Notes: generated from the letters alone by a model not told the origin. DNA of 64,000 bases from Pseudochelatococcus lubricantis (GCF_011762225.1 NZ_JAASQI010000002.1:124001-188000); one strand, 5' to 3'. Positions 26,047 through 39,584 are shown, counted from the first letter of the stretch. Translations and numbers: made by a program.

Positions 26047-26413
26047 GGTCGCTTCCTCCTGAAGCATGATCCCGAAAGGCGAGGGCTTTCCGGGAAGGAC
26101 TTTTCCAAGTGCGCTGCCGCTTGTCGTTATTGTCTGCCGGCATGCGCCGGTGCGACAATATCGCGCAATACCGCGAGGGTGGTAAAATATTTTTGCCAGA
26201 CATGCAATCTGGACAAAAGTATGTTCTTTCATTTGCATTATTCGATTTGTGACATCATCATTTTCCGTCGCGTCCGGCAGGGAAGAACGGGTGCGATCCG
26301 ACGTCAGGCCGGTGACGGGCGGGGATTCATCGTCGTATTCTCCCGCGCCGGCCGGTGATTCCCGTTGATGCCGGTGCGTTCCGCCACAGGGCGTCGCCCG
26401 AAGAGGTTGTGTC
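26047..26413. other. Divergent control region lldP / FadR-type regulator
   Basis: This 367-base region holds promoters for both directions. Its central part (about 26180-26270) is AT-rich, and an inverted repeat is at 26196-26212. No gene is supported in it. Confidence 0.6.
26196..26212. promoter_or_regulatory. Inverted repeat CCAGA-N7-TCTGG, candidate operator
   Basis: CCAGA (26196-26200) and TCTGG (26208-26212) are separated by seven bases, and the outer flanks (TTG before, CAA shortly after) extend the symmetry. The size and setting suit binding by the neighbouring FadR-type regulator. Confidence 0.45.
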
Positions 26414-27184
26414 GTGATCGAGCCCGTACAGACGCGCAAGCTGGCCGACGGCATTGCGGAGCACCTCGAACTGCTCATCCTCGAAGGGGTGCTGCGGCCT
26501 GGCGAGAGGCTGGTCTCCGAGCGGGAGCTGGCCGAACGGCTGGAGGTGTCGCGGCCGTCGCTGCGCGATGCGCTGGACATTCTGGAAAAGCGTGGGCTCG
26601 TCGTCACGACGAAGGGGGGCACCTTCGTCGCCCAGTTCCTCGCGCCGCTGATCGATCCGCTGGCGGGGCTGCTGCAGTCGAGCGACCGCGCCCTGGACGA
26701 CTATTTCGAGTTCCGCCAGCTCATCGACGCGGCGGCGGCGCGCATGGCGGCGGCGCGGGCGACGGATGTCGACCGGGCCGAGATAAGCGCCTGCATCGCG
26801 CGGATGAAAAGCGCGCATGACGTGGCGGTTCCGCAGCCGGAGACGGAGGCGGCGGTGGACGCCGAGCTGCATCTGCTCGTCTACGAGGCCGCGCATAATC
26901 TCGTCGTCCTGCATGTCATGCGCACTTTCGCGGACATGCTGCGCCGGGATATCCTCTTCAACCGCGCGCGGCTCTACACCCGCGCCGGCGTGCGCGACGC
27001 CCTCCTGGCGCAGCACGAGGCCATCGCCGACGCCATCCTCGCCGGCGACTCCGGCAGGGCGGAGACGCTTGCCCGCGACCACATCCGCTTCACCCACGAA
27101 TCGCTGCTGGCCGTCCGGCGCGACGAAAGGCGGCTCAACGTCGCCCTGCGGCGACTCGGGCGGCGCGACATCGTCAGTTCCTGA
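26414..27184 (+). CDS. FadR/LldR-type GntR transcriptional regulator
   Basis: The product has 256 residues from GTG 26414. The winged helix-turn-helix (GERLVSERELAERLEVSRPSLRDALDILEKRGLVV ... GGTFV, split here by unlisted residues) spans about residues 30-75. An FCD domain follows, with conserved residues in DAELHLLVYEAAHN and LAQHEAIADAIL. Members near lactate permeases (LldR, PdhR) sense lactate or pyruvate. It is divergent from lldP across a 367-base region, so it probably regulates lldP and itself. Confidence 0.88.
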   Translation: MIEPVQTRKLADGIAEHLELLILEGVLRPGERLVSERELAERLEVSRPSLRDALDILEKRGLVVTTKGGTFVAQFLAPLIDPLAGLLQSSDRALDDYFEFRQLIDAAAARMAAARATDVDRAEISACIARMKSAHDVAVPQPETEAAVDAELHLLVYEAAHNLVVLHVMRTFADMLRRDILFNRARLYTRAGVRDALLAQHEAIADAILAGDSGRAETLARDHIRFTHESLLAVRRDERRLNVALRRLGRRDIVSS

Positions 27185-27273
27185 CGCACGCCTCGTTTCC
27201 ACCGCGCGGGAGGCTGGCGGCGGCGGCGGATTTCGGCTATCCGGAAACGTGTAAAAGCGGGAGCAAGGCCATC

Positions 27274-29136
27274 ATGACCGGCACGGGAACGCTGCGTCAG
27301 TATTCCATCAATGTCGTGCTGCTGCTCGGCGCGGTGGCGCTGGCATGGAGCTTCTGGTCGAACGATCGCTGGATGCAGCTCTGCGCTGGCCTCGCGCTGT
27401 TTCTGTTCGGCATGCAGTGCCTTGAGGAGGGCCTGCGCGACCTCGCCGGGGAAAAGCTGGAGGCGACGCTCGCCCGCAGCACCGAGACGCCGCTGAGAAG
27501 CCTCATGGTCGGCTTTGTCGGCACGACCATGCTGCAGTCGAGCACGCTCGTGTCGCTGATGACGATCGCGTTCATCTCCACGGGGCTGATAGGCCTCGCG
27601 GCGGGCATCGCCATCATCTTCGGGGCCAATCTGGGCGCGACGACAGGCATCTGGCTGCTGGCGCTCGCGGGGCAGAACTTCAGCCTGAGCCCGCTCGCGC
27701 TGCCGCTCGTCGTCTTCGGCGTGCTCGCGAGCTTCCGTGGCGCGCGGGCCCGGGCGGCCGGGCGCATCCTGCTCGGCATCGCCTTCATCTTCCTCGGCAT
27801 CGACCAGATCCGCGCCGGCTTCTCGACCGTCACCGACGGCCTCGATCTCACGCAATACCAGATCGGGGGCATGCTCGGCCATCTCGTCTTCGCCGGGCTC
27901 GGGCTCCTGCTCACCATGGTGCTGCAATCGACGCACGCCACGCTGATGCTGACGCTCACCGCGCTGTCGCTCGGGCAGGTGGAACTCATGCAGGCGGCGG
28001 CCATCGCCATCGGTGCCAATGTCGGCAGCAGCGTCACCACCGGGCTCGCGGGGGCGCTCGGCGGCAACCGCAGCGGGCAGCGCCTCGCGCTCGCGCACGT
28101 GTTGTTCAACGTGGTCACCGCCGTGCTGTCGTTCCTGCTGATCGGGCCGCTGGTGTGGCTGACGAAGGAGAGCGCCGCGCTGATCGGCTTTGCCGACAAC
28201 GAGCTGATCATGCTCGCGATCTTCCACACCCTGTTCAATCTGCTCGGCGTGCTGGTGTTCTGGCCGGTGCGCGGCGCGCTGGCGCGGTGGCTGGAGCGCG
28301 TGCTGCCGGAGCGGGAGGAGCCGCATGTGCTCATCCCGGCGTCTGCCGAGGGCGGTGCGCCCGTCGCGCCGACGCGCGCCCGCTACCTCAACCGGCAGGC
28401 GCTACAGTCCTTCGACACGGCGGCGAGCGCCGTGGTCCACGAACTCCTGCACCTCGCGCGCCTCAGCATCGAGGTCATCTGCCACGCGCTCTACCTGCCG
28501 GTCTCGGAACTCGACCGCGCCACCCACGACAAGGCGCTGCTCGCCGCGCGGCCGGGCGACGGCTATCTCGACGCCGACACGCTGTACCAGCGCCATATCA
28601 AGGGCGTCTACAGCGACCTGCTCGCCTTCATGAGCCGCATCGACATGCCCGTCGAGGACGTCGTGCACCGGCCGTTCTGGATGGCCAGCCAGCTCGCGGC
28701 GATGCAGCTCGTCGAGACCGTCAAGGACGCCAAGCACCTGCAGAAGAACCTCGGCCACTACCTGCGCGGCCCCGACACGCCAGCGCGCGACGCCTATGTC
28801 GAACTGCGCAGCCATCTCATCTGCGTGCTGCACGACACGCGCGAGATCGCCCTCCTCGGCCCGGACGACGCGGGATGGGACGAGCGCCTCGACGAGTTCG
28901 ACCGGCAGCAGCGCGCCTTCGAGACGCGCTTCCGCAGCCACATCTTCGCCGCCGTGCGCGACGACAGGATGGACGGCATGCAGCTCAGCTCCCTGCTGAA
29001 CGACCTCGGCTATGTCGGGCGTATCACCCGCGGGCTGCGCACGCTGCTGCTGATCCGCGCCGGCGAAGACGCGGGAGACCTGCTGCGCGACCTGCGCGTC
29101 GGCGCGGGCGGAGAACCGCTGATCACGGCGGCGTAA
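27274..29136 (+). CDS. Na/Pi cotransporter family protein with C-terminal PhoU-like domain
   Basis: The product has 620 residues. The first 340 or so form two inverted repeats of transmembrane helices with the family's QSST-type motifs (TTMLQSSTLVS near residue 88 and MVLQSTHAT near 218) and the glycine/alanine-rich GANLGAT and GANVGSS segments. A cytoplasmic helical domain of about 240 residues follows, resembling PhoU. The family imports phosphate with sodium in animals; in bacteria it may export or sense phosphate. The start ATG 27274 follows GGGAGCAAGG. No phosphate genes are adjacent. Confidence 0.88.
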   Translation: MTGTGTLRQYSINVVLLLGAVALAWSFWSNDRWMQLCAGLALFLFGMQCLEEGLRDLAGEKLEATLARSTETPLRSLMVGFVGTTMLQSSTLVSLMTIAFISTGLIGLAAGIAIIFGANLGATTGIWLLALAGQNFSLSPLALPLVVFGVLASFRGARARAAGRILLGIAFIFLGIDQIRAGFSTVTDGLDLTQYQIGGMLGHLVFAGLGLLLTMVLQSTHATLMLTLTALSLGQVELMQAAAIAIGANVGSSVTTGLAGALGGNRSGQRLALAHVLFNVVTAVLSFLLIGPLVWLTKESAALIGFADNELIMLAIFHTLFNLLGVLVFWPVRGALARWLERVLPEREEPHVLIPASAEGGAPVAPTRARYLNRQALQSFDTAASAVVHELLHLARLSIEVICHALYLPVSELDRATHDKALLAARPGDGYLDADTLYQRHIKGVYSDLLAFMSRIDMPVEDVVHRPFWMASQLAAMQLVETVKDAKHLQKNLGHYLRGPDTPARDAYVELRSHLICVLHDTREIALLGPDDAGWDERLDEFDRQQRAFETRFRSHIFAAVRDDRMDGMQLSSLLNDLGYVGRITRGLRTLLLIRAGEDAGDLLRDLRVGAGGEPLITAA

Positions 29137-29145
29137 GCGCCGGCA

Positions 29146-29574
29146 TCAATGCGTGTGGTGATCCGACCGGCAAAGGCCGTGGTCGGCCAGCACCTCGATC
29201 ACCCGGCAGTCGCAGACCTGGCCGTGGCCGCATTCGGCCACCATGCGGGCCAGCTCCGCGCGCAGGGCCGTGAGGCTCTCGATGCGCCGCTCCACTTCCT
29301 CCAGATGCTTGCGGGCGATGCTGTCCGCCGCGTGGCAGGAGGACTGCGGCCGCGCTGTCATGGCGAGCAGTTCGCGCACGTCGGCGAGTTCGAAGCCGAG
29401 TTCGCGCGCGTGGCGGATGAAGTTGAGCTGCCGCACGGCGGCTGCGTCATAACGGCGCTGCCCGCCCTCGCTGCGCGGTGGCGCGGAGACGAGACCGGCC
29501 TGTTCATAGTAGCGGATGGTCGCGACCTTCACCCCCGTGCGCCGCGACAGCTCGCCGATCGAGATATCCATCAT
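29146..29574 (-). CDS. MerR-family heavy-metal regulator (ZntR/CadR/PbrR type)
   Basis: The product has 142 residues. The MerR helix-turn-helix and wing are at the N-terminus (ISIGELSRRTGVKVATIRYYEQAGL). Metal-binding Cys are C80, C115, C121, C123 and C135, and the tail ends in a His-rich DHHTH. That pattern fits sensors of Zn, Cd or Pb rather than copper. GGAGG lies five bases before ATG 29574. It is divergent from a P-type ATPase gene with a MerR-type promoter between them. Confidence 0.9.
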   Translation of the reverse strand: MMDISIGELSRRTGVKVATIRYYEQAGLVSAPPRSEGGQRRYDAAAVRQLNFIRHARELGFELADVRELLAMTARPQSSCHAADSIARKHLEEVERRIESLTALRAELARMVAECGHGQVCDCRVIEVLADHGLCRSDHHTH

Positions 29575-29595
29575 GAACCTCCGGAACGAACCCTC

Positions 29596-29626
29596 TTGAC
29601 CCTCCAGTGACTAGAGGTTGTACACC
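29596..29626 (+). promoter_or_regulatory. MerR-type promoter of the metal ATPase gene
   Basis: A -35 box TTGACC (29596-29601) and a -10-like TACACC (29621-29626) are spaced by 19 bases, too far for direct polymerase use and typical for MerR-family activation. The dyad CCCTC...GAGGT with central AGTGACT occupies the spacer, as in znt/cad/pbr promoters. Confidence 0.7.
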
Positions 29627-29658
29627 CGCGCATATGGGGCGGAAAGGATGCGAAGGCA

Positions 29659-31884
<2,226 letters not shown>

Positions 31885-32055
31885 GGCCCCGCGTCTGGCC
31901 TGCGCGGCTGGAAATGCTCCAAGTTATTTCCCGGTCAGGATTGCGGCCGGCGCATGGGTAAAAGCATCGTGATCGGTGGTATGGTCGCACGGACGCGGGG
32001 TACTGTTCCGCGCTTTTTCCGTGACGCGAACGCCTTCCTCACGCCCACTGCGAGT

Positions 32056-33054
32056 ATGTCCGCCATGACCGAGCCCTTGACCCGGCCCGCGACCAAGTTC
32101 CCGCGTTCCCGTCCTGCCGCGCCCGAAGCGCCGGCCATGGCCGACCGGCGGGGGGTCGGCATCTTGCTCGTGGTCGCGGGGGCGATGACGATGTCGATGA
32201 TCGATGGCTCCGCGAAATGGCTTGTCGGCGAGGGCCTGCCGCAAGGGCAGATCGTGTTCATACGCTTTCTGCTGCCCTGCGCCGTGCTGGCGCTCGTGTT
32301 CCTGCCGAGCCAGGGGCTTTCGGTCATGCGCACGCGCTCGCTGAAGCTGGAGGTGCTGCGCTCCCTTTGCATGGTCGGCACCACGGCGACCAACTTCATG
32401 GCACTGAAATACCTGCCGCTGACCATCACCGGCTCGATCATGTTCAGCTCGCCGCTGATCCTGTGCCTGCTGTCGGGCGTGGCGCTGGGCGAGCGGGTGG
32501 ACTGGCAGCGCTGGCTGGCGGTGCTGACGGGCTTCGCCGCCATCCTGATCATCATCCGCCCCGATCCGGCGTCGCTTCACCCGGCGATGCTCTATTCGCT
32601 GGCGATGGCGGTGCTGATGGCCTTCTACGCCATTCTCACGCGCAAGCTCGCCGGCGTCGATTCGAGCCTGACGCAGCAGTGCTACATATCGTTCACGGGT
32701 TTCGCCTTCGCGCTGCCGTTCGCCTTTCAGGGCTGGACATGGCCGCACACGCCGGCGGGCTGGTTCGCGTGCGTGCTGATCGGCCTGGCCGGGCTGGTCG
32801 GACATACGTTCTATTCGATCGCCCACCGCTTCGCGCCGGCGACGACGCTTGCCCCCTTCACCTATGCGCAGCTCGTTTTCATGGCGCTGGGGAGCTGGCT
32901 CGTGTTCGCGCAGGCGCCCGATATCTACTTCTTCATCGGCCTGCCGATCCTGATCGGGTCCGGCATCTACATCTGGTTCCGCGAGCTGAGCCTCGCCACG
33001 CGCCGCAAGCGGGCGGCGCCGGAGCCCGTTCTGCGGCAGGAAGCGGCGGAGTAG
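32056..33054 (+). CDS. EamA-type (DMT superfamily) membrane transporter
   Basis: From ATG 32056 the product has 332 residues; ATGs at 31954, 32065 and 32137 are also in frame and none has a clear ribosome site. Ten hydrophobic helices arranged as two EamA repeats are visible, the first with LPLTITGSIMFSSPLILCLLSG and the second with APATTLAPFTYAQLVFMALGSWLVF. The RhaT/PecM-like class exports small metabolites; the substrate is unknown. It is convergent with the Old Yellow Enzyme gene. Confidence 0.82.
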   Translation: MSAMTEPLTRPATKFPRSRPAAPEAPAMADRRGVGILLVVAGAMTMSMIDGSAKWLVGEGLPQGQIVFIRFLLPCAVLALVFLPSQGLSVMRTRSLKLEVLRSLCMVGTTATNFMALKYLPLTITGSIMFSSPLILCLLSGVALGERVDWQRWLAVLTGFAAILIIIRPDPASLHPAMLYSLAMAVLMAFYAILTRKLAGVDSSLTQQCYISFTGFAFALPFAFQGWTWPHTPAGWFACVLIGLAGLVGHTFYSIAHRFAPATTLAPFTYAQLVFMALGSWLVFAQAPDIYFFIGLPILIGSGIYIWFRELSLATRRKRAAPEPVLRQEAAE

Positions 33055-33093
33055 GGCGGCAGTTCGAACCGCCGCCCCTGTCGGACAACGGCC

Positions 33094-34209
33094 TCAGCCG
33101 AGCGCCGGATAGTCCGTGTAGCCGTGGTCGCCGCCGCCGTAGAGCGTGGAGGGATCAAGCTCGTTCAGCGGCGCGTGCTCCCTGAAGCGGCGCACAAGAT
33201 CGGGATTGGAGATGAAAGGCCGGCCGAAGGCGACGAGATCGGCGCGTCCCTCCGCGACGGCGGCCTGCGCGAGTTCGAGCGTGTAGCCGTTGTTGACGAT
33301 CCACGCACCCTTGCCGCCTGCCTGCCGGTAGGCTTCCTTCAGCTTCGCGTAGTCGAAGGGCGTATCGCCCTGCCGGTAGTCGCGATTGCCGCCGGTCGCG
33401 CCTTCGATGACGTGGATGTACGCGAGGTCGAAGGCGGCGAGTTCGCGCACGTAGGCCTCGAACAGGGGCTGCGGATCGGGATCGCTGGCGTCGTTGGCCG
33501 GGGTGACGGGCGAGATGCGGATCCCGGTGCGCTTGCCGCCGATCTCCTCCACGATGGCCTTCGTCACTGCCAGCGGGAAGCGGAGACGGTTCTCGATGCT
33601 GCCGCCGTAGGCGTCGGTGCGGTGGTTGGAGCCGTCGCGCAGGAACTGGTCGAGCAGGTAGCCGTTGGCGGAGTGGATTTCGACGCCGTCGAAGCCGGCC
33701 GTGTCAACCGCGCCGCGCACGGCCTTGCGGAAATCCTCGACAATGCCTGGCAGTTCGGCGGCTTCGAGCGCGCGCGGCTCGGAGGTCTCGGTGAAGGAGC
33801 CGGTGCCGTCCGCAGCGATCAGGTAGGTCTTCGCCTTCGCGCGGATGGCGGAGGGCGCCACCGGCGCCTGCCCGCCGGGCTGCAGGGCGGTGTGCGAGAT
33901 GCGCCCCACGTGCCAGAGCTGCACGAAGATATGGCCGCCGGCCTCGTGCACGGAATCCGTTACCTTGCGCCAGCCGGCGAGTTGCTCGGGCGCGTAGAGG
34001 CCGGGAACGTCGGCGTAGCCCTGCCCCTGATGGGTGATGGCGGTTGCTTCCGTGATCATCAGGCCGGCCGTGGCGCGCTGCGTGTAGTAGAGCGCTGTCG
34101 ACGTGGTGGGAATGGCGTTCGGCGCGCGGTTGCGCGTGAGCGGCGCGAGCGCGATGCGATTTGCAAGCGTGAGATCGCCCAGGGTAACGGGATCGAACAG
34201 GTTCGCCAT
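33094..34209 (-). CDS. Old Yellow Enzyme family alkene reductase (NemA-like)
   Basis: The product has 371 residues from ATG 34209, which has GAGGA nearby; a longer frame to 34341 adds an unlikely leader. The FMN-dependent TIM barrel shows NRIALAPLTRNRA at the start, VQLWHVGR, the substrate-binding HSANGYLLDQFL and GFDGVEIHSANGY, NRLRFP and a C-terminal FGRPFISNPDLV. Such enzymes reduce activated C=C bonds with NADPH and act in electrophile detoxification. No NemR-type repressor is adjacent. Confidence 0.92.
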   Translation of the reverse strand: MANLFDPVTLGDLTLANRIALAPLTRNRAPNAIPTTSTALYYTQRATAGLMITEATAITHQGQGYADVPGLYAPEQLAGWRKVTDSVHEAGGHIFVQLWHVGRISHTALQPGGQAPVAPSAIRAKAKTYLIAADGTGSFTETSEPRALEAAELPGIVEDFRKAVRGAVDTAGFDGVEIHSANGYLLDQFLRDGSNHRTDAYGGSIENRLRFPLAVTKAIVEEIGGKRTGIRISPVTPANDASDPDPQPLFEAYVRELAAFDLAYIHVIEGATGGNRDYRQGDTPFDYAKLKEAYRQAGGKGAWIVNNGYTLELAQAAVAEGRADLVAFGRPFISNPDLVRRFREHAPLNELDPSTLYGGGDHGYTDYPALG

Positions 34210-35820
<1,611 letters not shown>

Positions 35821-35822
35821 TC

Positions 35823-36836
35823 ATGGCGCAGATGTCGATGATCGAGGCCATCCGCAGCGCCATGGACATCGCCATGGGCCGCGACGAGGACGTCGTCGTC
35901 TACGGCGAGGACGTGGGCTACTTCGGCGGTGTGTTCCGCTGCACGCAGGGCCTGCAGCAGAAATATGGCAAGACGCGCTGCTTCGACGCGCCGATCAGCG
36001 AATCCGGCATCGTCGGCACGGCGATCGGCATGGCTGCCTACGGGCTGAAGCCCTGCGTGGAAATCCAGTTCGCGGACTACATGTATCCTGCCTACGACCA
36101 GATCACGCAGGAGGCGGCGCGCATCCGCTACCGCTCCAACGGCCAGTTCACCTGCCCCATCGTCATCCGCATGCCCACGGGCGGCGGCATCTTCGGCGGG
36201 CAGACGCATAGCCAGAGCCCGGAGGCGCTGTTCACCCACGTCGCCGGGCTGAAGACGGTGGTGCCCTCCAATCCCTACGACGCCAAGGGCCTGTTGATCG
36301 CGGCCATCGAGGACCCCGATCCGGTGATCTTCCTGGAGCCCAAGCGCCTCTACAACGGCCCGTTCGACGGCCATCACGAGCGCCCCGTCGTCTCGTGGGC
36401 GAAGCACCCGGCGGGCGACGTGCCGGACGGACATTACACGGTGCCGCTCGGCAAGGCGGCGCTGGCGCGCGCCGGTTCCGCCATCACCGTTCTCGCTTAT
36501 GGCACCATGGTGCATGTGGCGCTCGCCGCCGCGCAGGAAACCGGCATCGACGCCGAGGTCGTCGACCTGCGCACGCTGGTGCCGCTCGACCTCGACACCA
36601 TCGTCGCCTCCGTCGCGAAGACCGGGCGCTGCGTCGTGGTGCACGAGGCGACGCTCACGTCGGGCTTCGGCGGGGAACTCGCGGCACTGGTGCAGGAGCA
36701 CTGCTTCTACCATCTGGAGGCGCCGGTGGCGCGCGTCGCGGGGTGGGATACGCCCTATCCGCATGCGCAGGAGTGGGACTACTTCCCCGGCCCCGCCCGC
36801 GTGGCGCGCGCGCTGGCCGAAACGATGGAGGGCTGA
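35823..36836 (+). CDS. bkdA2: Branched-chain 2-oxoacid dehydrogenase E1 component, beta subunit
   Basis: The product has 337 residues from ATG 35823 (MAQMSMIEAIRSAMD, a standard start for this subunit). An ATG at 35817 overlaps the previous stop and adds two residues; it may contribute to coupling. Characteristic segments include VYGEDVGYFGGVFRCTQGL, FDAPISESGIVG and FADYMYPAYDQI. It completes the E1 heterotetramer. Confidence 0.94.
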   Translation: MAQMSMIEAIRSAMDIAMGRDEDVVVYGEDVGYFGGVFRCTQGLQQKYGKTRCFDAPISESGIVGTAIGMAAYGLKPCVEIQFADYMYPAYDQITQEAARIRYRSNGQFTCPIVIRMPTGGGIFGGQTHSQSPEALFTHVAGLKTVVPSNPYDAKGLLIAAIEDPDPVIFLEPKRLYNGPFDGHHERPVVSWAKHPAGDVPDGHYTVPLGKAALARAGSAITVLAYGTMVHVALAAAQETGIDAEVVDLRTLVPLDLDTIVASVAKTGRCVVVHEATLTSGFGGELAALVQEHCFYHLEAPVARVAGWDTPYPHAQEWDYFPGPARVARALAETMEG

Positions 36837-36837
36837 G

Positions 36838-38130
36838 ATGGGCGAGCATGTCATCAGGATGCCCGATGTCGGCGAGGGCATCGCGGAGGCCGAACTCGTC
36901 GAATGGCACGTGAAGGTCGGCGATCTGGTGCGCGAGGATCAGGTGATCGCCGCCGTGATGACCGACAAGGCCACGGTCGAGATTCCATCCGCCGTCGATG
37001 GCGAGGTGCTGTGGCTCGGCGCGGAACTCGGCACCAGGGTCGCCATCGGTGCACCGCTCATCCGCCTGAAGGTCGATGGCGATGGCAACGTGGCGGCGGG
37101 TGAGGCGGAGCCTGCGGAGCCGGCGGCGGGCGGCGAAGCACCCGCCGCCGGGACGCCGGCAGCGCCATCGCCGGTGGAAGCGCCTGCACCGCCGCCGCTG
37201 CGGAAGGCTGCTCCCGTTCCCGGCCGGGCGGCCATCGTGCCCCGTCCGGCGGGGGAGAGGCCGCTGGCCGCGCCTTCCGTGCGCCAGCGGGCGCGCGAGG
37301 CCGGCGTCGACCTGCGGCAGGTAGCCGGTTCCGGCCCCGCCGGGCGCATCACGCATGACGATCTCGACGCCTTCGTCGCCCACGGCGGGCAGACGGCGCA
37401 GGCGCGTGCCGGCGGGCTCGCCGCGCGCACGGAGGTGGAGGAGATCAGGGTCATCGGCTTGCGCCGCCGCATCGCGGAGAAGATGGCGCTGGCGAAGTCG
37501 CGCATTCCGCACATCATGTATGCGGAGGAGGTCGACGTGACCGCGCTCGAAGAGCTGCGTGCCACGCTGAACCGCGACAAGAAGCCCGATCAGCCGCGCC
37601 TCACCATCCTGCCCTTCCTGATGAGGGCGCTGGTGCGCGCGATTGCCGACCATCCCCAGATGAACGCGCGCTACGACGACGAGGCGGGCATCATCCACCG
37701 CCACGCGGGCGTGCATATCGGCATCGCCGCGCAGACGCCGGCCGGTCTCGTCGTGCCGGTGGTGCGGCACGCGGAGGCGCGCGACCTGCGGGATTGCGCC
37801 ATCGAGTTGAACCGCCTGTCGGAGGCGGCGAAAGCCGGCACCGCGAGCCGCGAGGAACTGACGGGCTCGACCATCACCATATCGTCGCTCGGCGCGCTGG
37901 GCGGCCTCGTCTCGACGCCGGTGATCAACTATCCGGAGGTCGCCATCGTCGGCGTCAACAAGATCGCTGTGCGGCCGGTGTGGGACGGCACGGCCTTCGT
38001 GCCGCGCAAAATCATGAACCTGTCGTCGAGCTTCGACCACCGCATCATCGACGGCTGGGACGCGGCAAGCTTCATCCAGCGCCTGCGCGCCCTGCTGGAG
38101 ACGCCCGCGCTCATCTTCGTGGAGGGCTGA
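36838..38130 (+). CDS. bkdB: Branched-chain 2-oxoacid dehydrogenase E2 component (dihydrolipoyl acyltransferase)
   Basis: The product has 430 residues. The single lipoyl domain (1-80) has its lipoylated lysine at K44 in VMTDKATVEIPS. A Pro/Ala-rich linker follows, then the E1/E3-binding domain (about 145-180, APSVRQRAREAGVDL) and the catalytic domain from about 205, with the active-site SSFDHRIIDGWD. It transfers the branched acyl group to CoA. It starts one base after the E1beta stop. Very long upstream in-frame extension inside E1beta is not real. Confidence 0.94.
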   Translation: MGEHVIRMPDVGEGIAEAELVEWHVKVGDLVREDQVIAAVMTDKATVEIPSAVDGEVLWLGAELGTRVAIGAPLIRLKVDGDGNVAAGEAEPAEPAAGGEAPAAGTPAAPSPVEAPAPPPLRKAAPVPGRAAIVPRPAGERPLAAPSVRQRAREAGVDLRQVAGSGPAGRITHDDLDAFVAHGGQTAQARAGGLAARTEVEEIRVIGLRRRIAEKMALAKSRIPHIMYAEEVDVTALEELRATLNRDKKPDQPRLTILPFLMRALVRAIADHPQMNARYDDEAGIIHRHAGVHIGIAAQTPAGLVVPVVRHAEARDLRDCAIELNRLSEAAKAGTASREELTGSTITISSLGALGGLVSTPVINYPEVAIVGVNKIAVRPVWDGTAFVPRKIMNLSSSFDHRIIDGWDAASFIQRLRALLETPALIFVEG

Positions 38131-38132
38131 CC

Positions 38133-39545
38133 ATGCCGAATCCCGCAACGGGCAAGGATATCACCTGCAGGCTGCTGGTCATCGGCGCCGGGCCCGGCGG
38201 CTACGTCACCGCCATCCGTGCCGGGCAGCTTGGCGTCGACACCGTGATCGTCGAGGGACGCAAGGTCGGCGGCACCTGCCTCACCATCGGCTGCATCCCC
38301 TCCAAGGCGCTGATCCACGCGGCGGAGGAATTCGACCGCGTGGCGCAACTCGCGGCCGGGAACAACCCGTTCGGGATCGCGGCGGAGCTGCCGACCATCG
38401 ATCTCGCCCGGACGATCCAATGGAAGGACGAGATCGTCTCGCGCCTCAACAGCGGCGTTGCGGCGCTGCTCAAGAAGGCTCGCGTTAAGATCGTGACCGG
38501 CCGCGCGCGCTTCGTGGACGGCCGCACGGTCGCGGTCGAGACCGATGTCGGCACGCAAATCGTGCGCGCGGAAACCGTCGTCATCGCCACCGGCTCCGCG
38601 CCGGTGGAACTGCCGTTCCTGCCCTTCGGCGGCGATGTGATCTCGTCGACGGAAGCGCTGTCGCTCACCCGGGTGCCGGACAGGCTCGCCATCATCGGCG
38701 GCGGCTACATCGGGCTCGAACTCGGCACCGCCTTCGCCAAGCTCGGCAGCCGCGTGACGGTGGTGGAGGCGGCGGAGCGCATCCTGCCGCAATATGACGC
38801 CGAATTGACGCAGCCCGTATCCAGACGGCTGAAGAGGCTCGACGTGACCGTGCTCACCGGCACGAAGGCGCGCGGCCGTGACGGCTCCGGCAAGCTCCTC
38901 GTCGAGGGCGCGGACGGGACGACGACGAAAATCGCCGCCGACAGGATACTCGTCACCGTCGGCCGCCGGCCCGTGACCGAGGGCTGGGGCCGCGAGGAAC
39001 TGGCGCTCGACATGGATGGCCGCTTCCTGCGCGTGGACGCGAAGTGCGAAACCTCCATGCGCGGCATCTATGCCATCGGCGACGTGACGGGCGAGCCGAT
39101 GCTGGCGCACCGTGCCATGGCGCAGGGCGAGATGGTGGCGGAGATCGTCGCCGGCCACCGGCGCCAGTGGGACAGGCAGGCGATCCCGGCCATCTGCTTC
39201 ACCGACCCCGAGATCGTGTCGGTGGGGATGTCGCCCGACGAGGCGCGCGCTGCCGGGCGGGAGAGCAAGGTCGGAGTCTTCCCTTTCACCGCGAACGGCC
39301 GCGCCCTGACGAAGCACGCCGAGGACGGCTTCGTGCGCGTGGTGGCGCGGGCGGACAACCATGTCGTGCTCGGCATCCAGGCGGTGGGACAGGGCATCTC
39401 CGAAATGGCGGCGGCGTTCGGGCTCGCGCTGGAGATGGGGGCGCGGCTGGAAGACATAGCCGGCACCATCCACGCCCATCCGACACAGGGTGAGGCGCTG
39501 CAGGAAGCCGCGCTGCGGACGCTGGGGCGCGCTATCCATATGTGA
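38133..39545 (+). CDS. lpdA: Dihydrolipoamide dehydrogenase (E3)
   Basis: The product has 470 residues. An FAD-binding GAGPGG motif is near residue 18, the redox disulfide C49/C54 lies in GGTCLTIGCIPSKAL, the NAD-binding GGGYIGLELG follows in the middle, and the C-terminal catalytic HAHPTQGE is present. It reoxidises the lipoyl group of E2 with NAD. As the last gene of the operon it appears dedicated to the branched-chain complex; the main pyruvate dehydrogenase E3 is probably elsewhere. Confidence 0.95.
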   Translation: MPNPATGKDITCRLLVIGAGPGGYVTAIRAGQLGVDTVIVEGRKVGGTCLTIGCIPSKALIHAAEEFDRVAQLAAGNNPFGIAAELPTIDLARTIQWKDEIVSRLNSGVAALLKKARVKIVTGRARFVDGRTVAVETDVGTQIVRAETVVIATGSAPVELPFLPFGGDVISSTEALSLTRVPDRLAIIGGGYIGLELGTAFAKLGSRVTVVEAAERILPQYDAELTQPVSRRLKRLDVTVLTGTKARGRDGSGKLLVEGADGTTTKIAADRILVTVGRRPVTEGWGREELALDMDGRFLRVDAKCETSMRGIYAIGDVTGEPMLAHRAMAQGEMVAEIVAGHRRQWDRQAIPAICFTDPEIVSVGMSPDEARAAGRESKVGVFPFTANGRALTKHAEDGFVRVVARADNHVVLGIQAVGQGISEMAAAFGLALEMGARLEDIAGTIHAHPTQGEALQEAALRTLGRAIHM

Positions 39546-39584
39546 GCATGTGCCGGCTGCGCGGCGCGGCGCCGGCGCGTGGCC

